Shown: piece by piece, positions 47,001 to 60,028 of the stretch
How positions within the stretch are numbered: the first letter of the stretch is position 1
Layout of the letters: every line of letters starts with the position of its first letter
Notes under the pieces: model-generated
The model's database searches: none
The model's input: only the letters and a program-made list of their open reading frames with translations
Told to the model about the DNA's origin: nothing
Made by a program: the position numbers and the translations under genes
Assembly: GCF_036417845.1 (NCBI RefSeq)
Contig: NC_089983.1
Location: 19,931,207-19,995,206, forward strand
Reading direction: 5' to 3'
DNA from: Apteryx mantelli
Taxonomy: Eukaryota > Chordata > Aves > Apterygiformes > Apterygidae
Length of the DNA: 64,000 bases

Positions 47001-50000
47001 TCTGCTGTCTTGTGTTATCTTTTTCAAGATACTTTATATCATAAGGAAGTAAGTTGTTAGTATGTAAAATTACTTGATATCAAGTCCTTGCTGTAATGAA
47101 TACAAAAATGATAAAAGTTCAACCTGTTGAAGTGCGTATGAAAGAGAGGAGTTTGGGTAAAGTAGGAAGGGACATGTTTTGTGGCAGTGACCAAAACTGA
47201 TCTCTGAGTAAGGTTCTGTGTTTTACCTTTGGGAGAACTGTAGAGAATTCTTGGCTCTTTTTGATCCATGGGCTCAAATAGCTTTTGGCATAACTTTGCC
47301 AGGGAAATGTTATTCTGTGTTGTGGAAGCTAAGGGTGGCTAGCTTTACTTTTAATGGCCCCAGGGATGTGAAGCATGATGCCAGCATGTTCTGCCAGTAC
47401 TACTGTTACAAGGGTAACCTTGATATATAATAGAATTCAGGGTTAGGGACCCTGGGTTAATTCCTTCACTGGGATGCTCAATTTGGAGGTGATTATACAT
47501 GTTGACTTGGAGTTATTATAGGTAACCTAACCAAAGCCTACCTGCAGTTCAAATTGTGCTCTAGAGGTTCCTGTTTATCTCTGTTGATCATAGAGGAGCA
47601 CACAGAAAGCAAGCTCTTGGTTTAAATGTTTCATTTAAATGCTTAAAACTATGTGAGATCAAAGGTAGTATCTTTTTGTTTAATAGATTTTGATGGATTT
47701 TTCTGCTATTAATTTATAAAAGCCCATTTTGAAAACACACAAGCTTTTGGCATCTGAAGTGTCCTGCTGCAATGAGTTCCACAGTTAACAATCTGCTATG
47801 TGTAGAGGTTTCTCCTTTAGTTTTGAGCATATCCCTTGATAATTTAGTTTCGCCTAGTTCTTGTATTTTAAAGAAAACAAGACAACTAATTACCATCTCT
47901 CTACCACACTGTATCACTCTCCTTTTTTCAGTCAGTATTTTATATAGAATTTTTTTCAGGGTATATATTTGTCATATTCTTTAATACAAAATAAAATACC
48001 TGCATAAATTTGCCATAGTGTAAATAGCAAAAGTCTCATCTGAAAAGTTTGAACAAGTTATAGGTAAGTCCTCCATGTCAACCCTTAATAGGAAAAGGAA
48101 GACATCAGTGCTGGCATTAGCAGCACTGAAGGAGAGGACCTGGCCAAAATATCACATCTGTCATTTTTGTTTTCATTGAAAGAAGATAACTTTCTTCCAA
48201 TGAAAGCCCAGGGAGGCTTTGAGGAACATGGATACAGTTAGAAGCAACAATTTCATAGCTTATTTCATAACTGGTTTTGGTACAGAGGTAATTACTTTTA
48301 GTCAGTTTAATTTTATGTACATAGGCCCTTTATAACAGGGAAAATGTTTTTGTGTTTACACGCTCCAGTGCTCAGTTATAATAATAAAAACAAAACATAA
48401 ACCAATTCAAAATTGCTGTAGTTACTCCCCAAATTTTCTGTTAGCCACATTCATCTCCAAGCATATGGCAACTACACAGTTGAATAGTATGTTAAATACC
48501 TCTATTTCACCCCCTTCCCACCACATTACCTATCTTCCATCAAACTGAAATGATATTAATTGATCCCTGATGTGAAAATATTTATGTTCATAAATGAAAA
48601 TTGTACTAAGTCCTCAGACAAGGGAGAATGTGAAGAAAAGTGAAACAGTCAGACTTTAGCTTAGTAGAATTGAGAAAAAAAATCTCTTTGGAAAGAAAAA
48701 ATACCAACAGTGAAAGAATTGAAACATTGCTTTAATTGAATAGAATGCTAAACTAATGTTTCCATTAGAAGAAATAACTGGAAAAAAAACAAGAGAATCC
48801 ATGGAAGTATGGAAACATTTCTAGAACACGGAGTCAAACAGACTAAATTTTAAGAGGATATAGAAGGAACCTGAAACTTCTTATTATTCTCCTGTGCTAT
48901 AACTGTAATAGAAGTATGAAACTGTGTTCTTAGCAAGAAAGGTCCTTCATTGTGACCTCTGCCTGCCTCTTTTCTCTGAGTAATTTGGAAAACCATGGTA
49001 ATGAATGGTAGAAATAAGAGATCAGTGTGACCTACTGTACATGTGTTTTTCTGGTTTGTATTTTATTTTTTAAAGAAAATGCAATCCGCGTTATCTGTGA
49101 TATAAAATGTGATGTAAAATTTTATCATAAAATTACTTTTCCCCTAATTGAGAATAGACTAGAGTATGCAACACACCCACTTACCGCATCTGAGTACACA
49201 GCAAAAGCTCATGGCTGAAGAACATGACTTAGAATGGGAACACTGGGACTCAAGAAGGTATAGAAGTATCAGCAGCATCTCAACTTCATGTCATCGTTCT
49301 CTAAAAGGAGCTAGTGACTGGCTATGGACTTGGAGTTTTTTTATGAGTTTACATGATGGTTTATATCCACTGTTTTCTATTTGGTTTGTAGAAATGGGAA
49401 TTTCAGCAAACTCGAGCTATTTGGCAAACGTCATGATCCCCACCACCACTTTAAAAAAAGTCCTCCACAAAATTAACAAAAGAAGAAACAAATGAGTTGC
49501 ACCAGAAGAAGTGAGTGTATATCATGTTACAGACATAGTTGTGTACATTTTGCAGACTCAATTCAATGACAGCACAGTATGTCTTATAGTCAAAAGCCTA
49601 TTTTACTGCAAGCAAAGTGCAAAGTGTCTTGTCAGTTGTAGAGATTACTTCTGGAATGTTTCTCTCCAAATTACTCCCATTTGTAGTCCATGTCACAGTA
49701 TTAATTTAATCCATTTCTATTTAGTGAAGATATTTTCTGTCTGACATTCCCTTTTTTCAAATGAGTTTGTAGGGTTGGAATATGCAATCTAGGAATGAGA
49801 GAGGATCTAGGTATTTGCATTGTCCATTTGACAGTTATATTTCATAAACTGTCATTACTTAAGTGGTGAGGAAGTAATGACTGTTTAATAATTATATTAA
49901 GTAATTAATATTACAGCATTGAAGACGTGGTGAGACCCGTTCTGGCAAAGTTGCTACTGGTGTACAAAGAGAATGGAGTAACTTAAGAGTTCAGCCCATG

Positions 50001-53000
50001 ATTCTTTTCCATCTCATTCCGTTAAGTTGACTTGAGACAATATTTTATCCTCAAACCAAGGAATAACTGTAATAAATAGCCCTCGATTGCCCCATCTGGG
50101 CATTAAAATGTACCAGTTTAGTTGGTGTCTTCTATTGAACTGACAATGACGCATATGAATTAACATATTGTATGTGACAATATAAAACCTCACTGTGATG
50201 TATTGGATCTTATTTATATGAATAAATTATGAAAATTCTACTTTTACTTCAGATGCATACGTTTGCTGACATTTCTGGAAATTTGTAATCCTAGTGTGCA
50301 ATGCAATGGTAACTTTGCTCTGGCTAGATAAGCATTATATCTTTTTTTTTTTTTTTTCTTAAAAGTATCAGCAAAAAATATCTTATCTGTTTTAAGAAAA
50401 TAACTAAAGCATTTCTGTTTCTGTAAGGAATAAGCATGTTCCACACCAATTTCCCAAGTGTGGAAATAGATGTATGACTTGGTAAACACGTTTCCAGTGA
50501 AAGTTGACTACTGTTATCTAATTTCTGAGGTTGTTCTAGAGTACCTAGTATTTTCTATTCCTTTAAATATTTACAAGACTGCATTCTTCCAGTTCATATT
50601 TCTGGTATTTTCTGCTTACTTTCAAATAGAAGGCACAAAGTGCTCTTTCATTTTCCTACTTAACTTGTAGTTCAGATGTTTCCATCAAACAGAAATTTTG
50701 TCTCAGCTAAATTTTACTTATCAAGGGAAAGTTATAATAAGCTTTAAACTCTACATTCATTGTTGTTAATAAAATCCTATCTTCACTTTTAATATGACTG
50801 ATGGTCCAACTTTTTGCATATTATTTGCTAACTAATATATTTCTAGCTCTCTGACATCTCTTCTCTACCAGTTATGTACAACTTGACCACTTTGTTTGCA
50901 GCAAGCTCTTTGCTTTCCCCTAAGCTTCTGTCATTGATGGAAGCATCCTGTAAAAAATCCTGCTGCCCATCTTTATAACTCTCCTTAAACCAGTAGTACA
51001 GTGATCTCTCCACATACGCAACAATAGTTAGTCAAGGGATTAGCTCTGACTTCAAATTGCTTATTACCGTATCTGATTATTACTTTGCAGTTCTCTATCT
51101 GTTGTTTGCAATCTCTGTTATCTGTGACAGGCACTATCTCAATTTCCTGTTCTTACCATAATGCTGTTATGACGTAATCTTTGACTTCTAAGCACTTCCA
51201 CAAAATAAGATAAAGTCAGCAGTTCTGTAAGCATATTCTGATATCAGTAACATAAAATATATTAAAACTGTAATAGCTTGGTTTAAAAATGGAAACAGTC
51301 TATTTTAGAAATATGTTAGAACCAAAAAGTAGCCTCAGTATATATTACAACTATATATTATCTCTAAAGAATTACAACCTGTTACTGTATTTTTAGCTGT
51401 GTAGTGAGACTGCAAATGAAATGTTCCATTTACTCATATTTTCCTAGTTGGTGGTGAGATGACCAACTGACAGTATGGGAATGGTATTTTAATAACGTTT
51501 TGAGAGATGAGGTAATATTTTGATCATTTAAAGGTATTTTCTTCCTGTAGGGATTTTTATCTTCATTTACTAAAAAGTTGAAGAGCTCTCATTTGTGTGT
51601 TTTTTTTGTGTGCTCTATCCAGGAAAAAAGTGTAGTACACAACATTTAGTTTTTCATCCTCTAAGTCAACAAAGTTCTGATCCAATTTCTGTTGAAGTTA
51701 AAGAACTTTCTAGTTGTTTCAGTAGATTTTGCATCAGGTTATAAAAAGCTTTTAACTTTTACACAAGTGAAATTCTCATCTCTAAGACTGTAAATCTTAT
51801 CACTAGTGGAAGCCAGACAGAAGAATGACCCTTTATAGGCATTGTGATGCTGTGTAGGATTTTCATTTCCATTTTTGTTGTTCTGTGCAAATAATGTTTG
51901 GCTAGAGTCAGCTTTCCAAAGGCGAGGGCTAACCACTTTCCTGGTCTATTTTTTTTTTTTTTTTCCCCCCTCAGGAAGCAGACAGTATTCATTCTTCCCA
52001 AAGGTTGCCCACTGTTCTCCTAGGAAGGGAAGACCGAGAAGGAGGTTTAGGACACTTCTTCCAGTTTCTTCCTTTGATATGGTCTGTGTTGATTCCTTCT
52101 ATTAATTTTATTTTCCTTGTACTGGATTTGCTCCAAACTTTTCATTATGAGTGGAGAATTTTACTTAAATCTTACATCTGTTAAATGAATCTTTTTGTGT
52201 GCAGCGGAGTGCTATAATGATTAATAATTCCCATCTCTGTGTGGACAGTTGATGCAAAACACACAGAATAATTTTCTCAAAAATGCACATTTCTCACTAA
52301 AATGAAATTAGTCATCTTTTATAGACAGAAATCAAGAGCCATGTCTCCACTCAAACTGAGGTTACTTAAAAAACAGACCAGAAAGTACCACATAAAAGTT
52401 CACAGCATTTTCAGAGCACATGTTGATATATGAAGCTCTTAAAAATTCCAGATTTTTTCTTTGGAAAAAAGACAGACATTTGAACTCCAGCCTTACCCAC
52501 AGCATTACTCAGGTTTTCCAGGTTGGCTTCCTAGATGAATTGTGGCTTCCAGTATATTATATCCCTGGGCTCTTCTACTACATCAGCATCTGGCAGAGTG
52601 ACTTTGTACAGTTCTGTGATTATTTTCCCCATTTAAAGTACATATACCATTAAAAATGCTAAAAGGAGGTCATATATGTTATCATAATAAGGAAAAATGA
52701 TTTTGGCTGTAAAATGCCGCCTCTACTTTAATGGTTAAATATGAATCTTTAGTCATGGGAGATCAGAGAGCCTAGTTCTAGCCTACCCTTTGATTTTTGG
52801 CTTACATCTGAGTCAGAACCTTCATCAAGCAATAATCAATAACAAGGAAGGCATCTGAAGAAAATTACTGATAAGAAGGAAGAACTGATAATTGAAGATT
52901 TTCACTGGTTCTGCTCCATAGCTAGCAATATGTGAGGCAATGTAGGTAGGTGACTGGATGTCACAGTGAGGATGAGAATGGCCAGGCATCTAGGAACTTC

Positions 53001-54633
53001 TGAATCAGAACTTTCTGGTGACCTTTAGCAAAAGTTATTGTGGCCAAGCCCAGCCTTTAGCAACAGCTACAAAAACGCTACTGACATCAGAAGGGTTCTG
53101 AAGAACTCAGTGAAAGCAAATCATGGTTATTGTTCTTTCTATTTAAGGATTATAAAACAGATAAATTACCTATATGTTGCAAAATACTGAATTTTGAGCT
53201 TGAAACAAATACACTTGTTGGTGAATGCAGGCGTGTGACAAAATCAGTTAGTGTGTCATAGCTGACAGATGATAACTTCTTAAGATGTACTAATTTAATC
53301 ATTTTCAATTCTGAACTTCTTTAAGTCATTAGTTCGTATCTCCTAAATTGCAGGGTTGTTTCTTCAGCCTTAGATCACTCATAAATCATTTAAAATGGAT
53401 GTCTGATGTTTCTGTCACTTTTCTCAACTCCTCATTTAAAATTGCATGTCTTATTTATTTAATTTTGTATGGGACCAGTGATTTTTTTATGGTATGTAAG
53501 GTTATTTCATAGTGCACCCAGTGATTCAAAACAAGCTACTAACACATATGAAATTGCTCTCTGACTAGTCTTATTTGTTGACACTTATTGCTTACCAGTG
53601 AATCTCTTTTATTATCTATCTCTTAATATCTATCTTTAATAGCTGTAATATCTTCTTTGTTTTTTCTCTACATGTTCAAATTCACAGTTCTGGTGAGACC
53701 ATTAACTGCTTCAGTCTTTCACTTTGACATTTTATTTCTGGGACTTATGACACCATGTGTTGTTCAGAGAACAGTGAAATTTTACAAAGTCCACTTTGTT
53801 CATTATCAGAATTACAGTGTTAGCATACATATTATGAACATCTGAACAATATGATTAGTTCTAACTAGTTGATGTCAGAGTTTCTTTAATGTATAGTTCA
53901 ATGTGCTACAGGTATAATTAGTACAGCAGCCAGAGCTATATCTTCCTATTTTAAAAGTGGCTGGGCTGCAGACATAGTCATCTCTCAAGGTCTCAAAGAC
54001 CAGGAATCCTGCCCCACTTACTTGAAATAGGTGAATCTGGTGACTTCCAGGAATATTGGTAAAGAAAACATGCCTCTGTCAGACAGATTAAAAACTTTCC
54101 TTTTTAAATTATGGATGAGGAAATTAGTAGCTGGCCAAGGTTTTGTGGAATATGTTTTAGTTTAATCGTATTTTATTATATTGTATAATTTAGTTAGATC
54201 ATCTAGAGCCTTAGAGTTAGATGTTTTATTGATATAATTCAATTGGTTTATTATTCTAAATAAAATAATAAACTCTTGCATTTAACCTTGTTTAGGCTGA
54301 TCCAGCAACTCACGGTGAAAGGCTGTTTATAATGTCATCTAATTTTATATTCTACCTTGTTAATCTCATCAGGTAGTTCCACACATCTTTCTTGTTTGCT
54401 AGTCTGAAAACAGTAATTTGAATTTACTGTTTCTGGGAAATGAGGGGTGTGAATGAACTCTATGAGTATAGCAATAAAGGTAACACTACCTATATTGCTT
54501 TCTAGCAAGGAATATCCACTAATCCCGTAATTTATAGATATCCATAGCTACCTGAAAACATTCAATTTGAAAATCTCAGTCATAAAGCATGAGTGCCAAA
54601 CACTGCATCTAGAAGATCTTTTATTTAATAAGA

Positions 54634-54713
54634 ATGCATATGAATATACATGTATATATAAACACACAGGCACATGCACACAGACATACATATATAGATA
54701 CATAGATATGTAG
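54634..54713. repeat. TA/CA-rich low-complexity stretch
   Basis: Alternating TATATA, ACACAC and ACATAGATA words. It generates the Tyr/Val/His-rich middle of a spurious minus-strand ORF. Confidence 0.8.
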
Positions 54714-56759
54714 TACATCCTGGGTATGCTACTGTAATTGTGTCTTGCTTCTATATCAGTGAGAATACTAATTCTCAAAGGTTTTTGAGTACAGGATTGC
54801 CTTGCTATTGTAGCCACTAACATTTGCCAGAATTTCTTACTGTAGTCATTTTTGTAGCTACAATTGTGGCAAAGTCTCTTGTCTTGTGCTCCCCCGAGAG
54901 TGCCTCTTATTGGAATTCTTGGAAAATAAACCAGTGAATGTTTCAGCCCACATTCTAATGACTGGATGAACTCTGTATCCCTTTGGATTGCTCTGTAGTG
55001 ACTCATAAGTCTTGTCCAATCCTGGCTTTCTTAACGTTTTCCATTCACTTTAAGTTGCAGAACAGTGATATTTCAACAATTCAACTGTGACAACGTCAAG
55101 GAATTCTATTTAGAATAAATTAATTAAGTTTATTAAATATGTGCTTCTTACTGTGTTCTTCATGTGGCAATTAACAGAGTTTTTTTATTATGACATTCTG
55201 TTTGGCAAGTTAGCACTCTGAGCTTGAAACTAGCAAACAGAGCTAAATATCTTCTGGCTATCACTTACCTATCTGCGTGCCAGACTATGCAGTATGACCT
55301 TTGTGTGGCACTCGATACGTTGCTCCCATGTTCAACCTAATTTAATTTACCAGTTTGCACAGATTTTGTTTTGAAAAAGAAATTTGGCCACCCTGATGTG
55401 TGGAACTATTTGGCATAGAATTTCTCTGTGTTGCGCAGATGGCAGATAGTGATCTGTTCACAAAAAAGAAAAGTCTGAATAAAGTATGGAGCCAAGAAGT
55501 AAGATTAAGTTTTTAAAGGTACAGAAATACCATCAAAACTCTAAGGGTATAAGATTGAGAGTTAGTTCTCATAGGGCATTTTCAAGAGTAATCCTCAATT
55601 GAAAACCAGTTACAGGAAATAATGTTTCATATGTGTGCTTCATCAGTGTAGATAACAAGACTAGCCAAAGTTATGATACTGGATACTGAAACAAATGAAA
55701 ATTCAATGCTAAAAATGCTGTGCTCCCCACAGGGGCAGCTGTTACCTTGGGGTAGTGTGGCCATCCCCACCAGATTTTTATAAACCTCTGTGAAATCTTT
55801 CTGAGTCTTACTTCTCTCCTGCACAAAGCACAGATGACAGACATGCCAGCTCCAAGCCCAGCGCCACAACGCATTGGAAAATACACTGCTTTTGCATAGT
55901 AGTTCTCATTTGGGAAGCCCACCAACTAAAGAGCAATAGTGTCAGCATTGGCTTCCCACATTTTGGGGAGGTAATGGTTTTCAGTAATATCCTTTTAAAA
56001 GATAGTTTTGTCCTTTCCCTCCAGTATCATGTTTCTGTTCAGCTGATTTCTTGCATATATATGGTGATAAAGTTTAAGATTTCTGTAGTTATAGAACAGA
56101 CCAAATGCGTGGCCTCTCTGCTCAACAGATGATCTCTATATGAAGGCCACATTTGAGCTCCCAAGGCAACTCATAATCCTGCATTTCTAGAAGCAAGATT
56201 AAAGTAAAATTTGAATTGTTATCTATATATATGAGGTCAGGAGCACAGCTGCATCTACTCCAGACTCTCTGGGTATTTATAAGAAGAGCCACCAATTTAG
56301 TCATACGTAAATAAGAACTGATCTGCATTTCAGTCCCAGACTAAAAAATTTACTGGAGTGGCCTATATCATCATACTTTAGGAAATGAGCTTCCATAAAC
56401 TGTATTTCTGTTTAAACTACCTTGTAAGTTACTCTCACAAAGAACAGGATTTCTTGTAAAAGTGAAAATGAACCTTGTTGCATTTGATAATGTATGAAAT
56501 TTTATTTATATTTTTCTATTTTTTTTATTTTTTGTGGCCTTAGTAAGCAAGGTCATTAGCTGACATTTAGATACATAGGATGGTTAAATCCAAAAATTTC
56601 AAGGTGTTTATAGATTTTAAAATTCATGTAAGGTGCCCAAGGACAGATCTTAAAGGCATTTATGTAACCAAATCCTGTTTTCTGAATGCCTTTTTTTTCC
56701 TCTGAAAGAATTTATAATATGAAAAATCTCAAATTTTTCAGTTTTTTATTTTTTGAATG

Positions 56760-57300
56760 TGGTATGAGTGTTTTCAGGCTCTGTGGAGTCCTTCAGGTTT
56801 TGCCAGCCACCTGGTCTTTCATTCAACTTGTCAGGCTCTGTGTTGGCAGTCATGCGGGACCTGAGTACTTGGTGACAGTTTCATTTCCCAGCAGGTTTTG
56901 AGTTACCTGATAAGCGGATTGGTGAATGTTGCTCTCGCCTTATCTGAGAGGCAAGCAGGCGGCTGCTTTGCCTGTTTGCTGGGATTCCACCTCTGCTGCC
57001 TCTTCTGTTTCTGGCCGCAGCCTGGTCTTAGTTGCTGGGCCCTACTGCCCGTATTGCAGGCAAAATCCTGTCAAGCAGAACCAGATTTAAAATATTATCG
57101 CATTTCATGTAAGACATAACTTCCATCTGCTGTTCTAAAGGTTTAGCTGTCACAGTGATGGGTTTATTGTGTGATATGAATGCAGCAGGTCTTCTGAATC
57201 TGAAAAGCATAATTAATTGTGATGTATAGGCCCAAATTCTGAAAGCTGTTCTCTGTGCATAAACTTGTCTACGCAGCCGTCGGTATAGAAGGGAGGCCAC
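56760..57300. promoter_or_regulatory. GC-richer patch, possible conserved non-coding element or old insert
   Basis: About 0.5 kb with noticeably higher GC and several CpGs than the surroundings. ORFs on both strands cross it (56,686-56,901, 56,898-57,119 and minus 57,028-57,321) without recognisable domains. I cannot tell a regulatory element from degraded transposon sequence. Confidence 0.2.
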
Positions 57301-59812
57301 AGCTGTTTGAAGACAAAACATAGAATTAAAAAAATGTATAATAGTGTAACCAGCAATTATATTTTTGTGAATAGATTTGATCAGCTGTTTGAGAAAGAAC
57401 TATATGTGTGATGAAGACTGGATCTGATAGAGTCTTTATTTTGAAGGAGAAGTTATGTGCAGTAAGTAGTGAAAATAAATATTTAATAATTATTTTATTC
57501 TTTAAACATTTAAGACCCCATCAAAGTGGGTAATAAAATGCTGTTAGAGAGGCCAAGTTACTGATGATTAACACCATCAGCTTCTGGAATGGCTAAAACT
57601 CAATTTCTTTAGAGGCTTACCTGTCTGATTTGTTAAATTAGTTTGGTATAGTTTGCCTTTTCTAATTAAAGCTAATTACTTTAAACAATTTAACAAATTG
57701 TACTATATAGTCAGAATGAGTGAATCCGAGGCAGGGATGTCTTTCTGCGTTTACTGTACCCACTGCATTTTTGTATCTTTCACTTCCATGAGGTGGGTGA
57801 AAGAGAACAGGCACTGATCTGGAGCAGTGATAAACAAGGAGAGCTCTTAAAGGTGGTTAAAAATAAATATCTGAACATTAAAGATTGTTAACAATAAAAA
57901 GCTACATTTCATTATCATGTCCTGCAATGACCTTTGTGTTCCATTATTAAATGAGGCTTTCTGTACTAAATCCCCACCCTGTTATAATTTGCTCATTTTT
58001 AAACACCAGAGAAATTGCTGTTACTTGAGAGAGTGCTTTTTCAAAAAAAGGTGGTACAAATTTAATTCCTTAGCAAATCTACAGCTGAATGCTCTGTCTT
58101 CTTGAGTATACCTAATACTGCTACGAAAAGAAAGCTTTAAAAGGATACAGCATTCTATTGCAACACATTACAGCACAATGCCTTTTAATGTTAACTCAAA
58201 ACAGGCTTTATGCCTGCAGCTACAGCATTTCCGTAATTATTTTGTGCAGTTGCCAAAAAAAAAGTGTGCCTGCTTGTAAGCAAAAAGAAACCTTGGTGAC
58301 AGCTATGAATCATCAATGTTATTAACAGGTTAATTCCCAAACCAGCTGGGACTAGGTGGGGTTGGGAAAGTGGTGTGGTAGGTTCTGCAGGAGCTCCCTG
58401 ACAACTCCTTAGAAGGAGGCATCTTCTGAAGTAGTGTGTGGCCTTGTCAGCTGGAGATTCATTGTGGTGAGTTGTGGCCTTCATGTAGAGCTTAAGGAAA
58501 TAATCCCTGAATGGTATCTCTGACCTGGACTTCTAAATGTACAAAATCTTAAAGGAAAGAAAGAACAGAGCGAAGTAGTTATTGTGTAGAGCTGTTCTCT
58601 TTTTATGCCTGAGAAACTATTAAGCTAGCTTTATTGCTTACATGCTTTGCTTGCCTTAAAAAAAAAAGCTCCCCAAGCATCTATACATTAACCAAATCTT
58701 TGAGATATTTATTTTCATACAGAGTGTACTTGTGACGGAATGAGGATCTGTTGTTTCAAAACACTTTGTGTATATATTTTTCTAAAAAAACAAGTGTATA
58801 TTGATAGATATTAAGTTAACTACAATGTCAACAGAAATTGCTAAAATTTTTCATGTTATCCCAATGAAATAATAATAAAGAACTTTTCTGAAAAATTCTA
58901 GGGGTCTTTGGTAAAAATTGCAAAATCCTATAGATTCCAAAAATTTACAGGAATGTCGGTGTTGTTAGCAAAAGGTCTAGCTGTTATATGTATTCTCGCC
59001 TCATCTGTCGCTATTGTGAACCAACAGAAGCTTAGAAAGGGCAGTTCTTAAGGTTTCTTGTTTGTCAGACTTCGAAGCTTATTTTTGGAAAGTAGTAGTG
59101 CAGGTTTAGGGAAAATGCCAGCTATGGTTTCAGATTTTTTTTTTTTATGAAGTGAATTATCTTTTTAATCAAGAAGTAAAACTCTAGGAAGTTAAGTATC
59201 CGAAAGGAAAAAGGAAGTATGAGAACTTGAATTGTAGCATTGACTGTGTTCTTTCTCTAGATGAGTGGATGTATGGGGATGTTTGTGGAAATGCACTGAT
59301 CATAATTACCATTGAGCCTTTATTTTTTAAAATTTGGTTCTGCTGGAGTCATAAAGAATAAGCTTTCTTGTTGTGGGCAAAATAACAATATGTTTTTTCA
59401 TCTCAAAGAGATCCCTAAATACTTCCTCATAGTAGTCAGTTCTGATACAAGAGATAATAATTCCAGCTACTATTGTGCTATAATATTATGAAAGGTAACA
59501 AACAATAGCCATAGGGATAAAAATGTAAGCCTCCTTCCTTAGTCTGTATTGATAGTAACCAGAGATATCAGTTACTGCCTCCTGACATAGTGTTTTTAGA
59601 ACATGGACACATCCAACAAGAACTTGATTAGACAGGCTCTTTCTTTACTTTGTGGATAATCCTTTGAGGGGTTGATCAATTATTTCTTCTATTAAAGATT
59701 TTGGAAATAGAGGCACTTGCAGGATGACACACCTGAAGCTTGTGAATCAGGGGTGTGATCTTGTGCACCCATACACATACAAAAACCTAAGCAAAGAAAC
59801 CCAACAAGTGAG

Positions 59813-59846
59813 TTCACCAGGCTGGTAAATTCACCAGGCTGGTTAA
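59813..59846. repeat. 17-bp tandem duplication
   Basis: TTCACCAGGCTGGT recurs at 59,813 and 59,830. Confidence 0.9.
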
Positions 59847-59929
59847 TCGTTCACAATCTTTTGAAAGAACACTAAGTAATCAACAGGAAAAACAATAAGC
59901 ATTCAGTGACCAGTTGTCGGGCTTTTTTA

Positions 59930-60028
59930 GGTCTGCCGGCCCTGACCAGTTTTTGAACTGGTGACCTAGAATGCCCTTTGAGCCACATGTCTGCTTTTAC
60001 AGGCAGGTCTTTGACATCACTGAACTAC
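59930..60028 (-). repeat. Degenerate tRNA-like or SINE-like segment
   Basis: On the minus strand an A-box-like TAGTTCAGTG (about 60,018-60,026) is followed some 65 nt later by a B-box-like CCAGTTCAAAAACTGG within a T-arm-like inverted repeat (about 59,943-59,961). A stem CTGC/GCAG lies between them. The order fits pol III internal promoter boxes with extra sequence, as in an intron-bearing tRNA or a tRNA-derived SINE. The acceptor stem does not pair well, so it is not a working tRNA. Confidence 0.28.

Larger units (their letters stand above)
38100..59812. other. AT-rich intergenic stretch
   Basis: No gene, RNA gene or clear transposable element recognised. Homopolymer runs lie at 50,342-50,359 (T) and 51,949-51,970 (T then C). 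A TA/CA-rich low-complexity stretch is at 54,634-54,713. A GC-richer patch at 56,760-57,300 is listed separately. I looked for the signal-peptide exon of COL5A2, the expected right-hand neighbour, and did not find it. Confidence 0.6.

Noticed and set aside
49166-49495. 109-codon plus-strand ORF
   Set aside because: No family similarity or coding signature, and it lies in unremarkable AT-rich sequence.
54548-55006. 152-codon minus-strand ORF, the longest single frame outside the CpG island
   Set aside because: Part of it is a translated TA/CA-rich simple repeat, it has no recognisable domain or splice support, and its length is within chance for 64 kb.
55261-55345. Minus-strand donor ATAG|GTAAGTG
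   Set aside because: No acceptable acceptor with a pyrimidine tract was found upstream on that strand.
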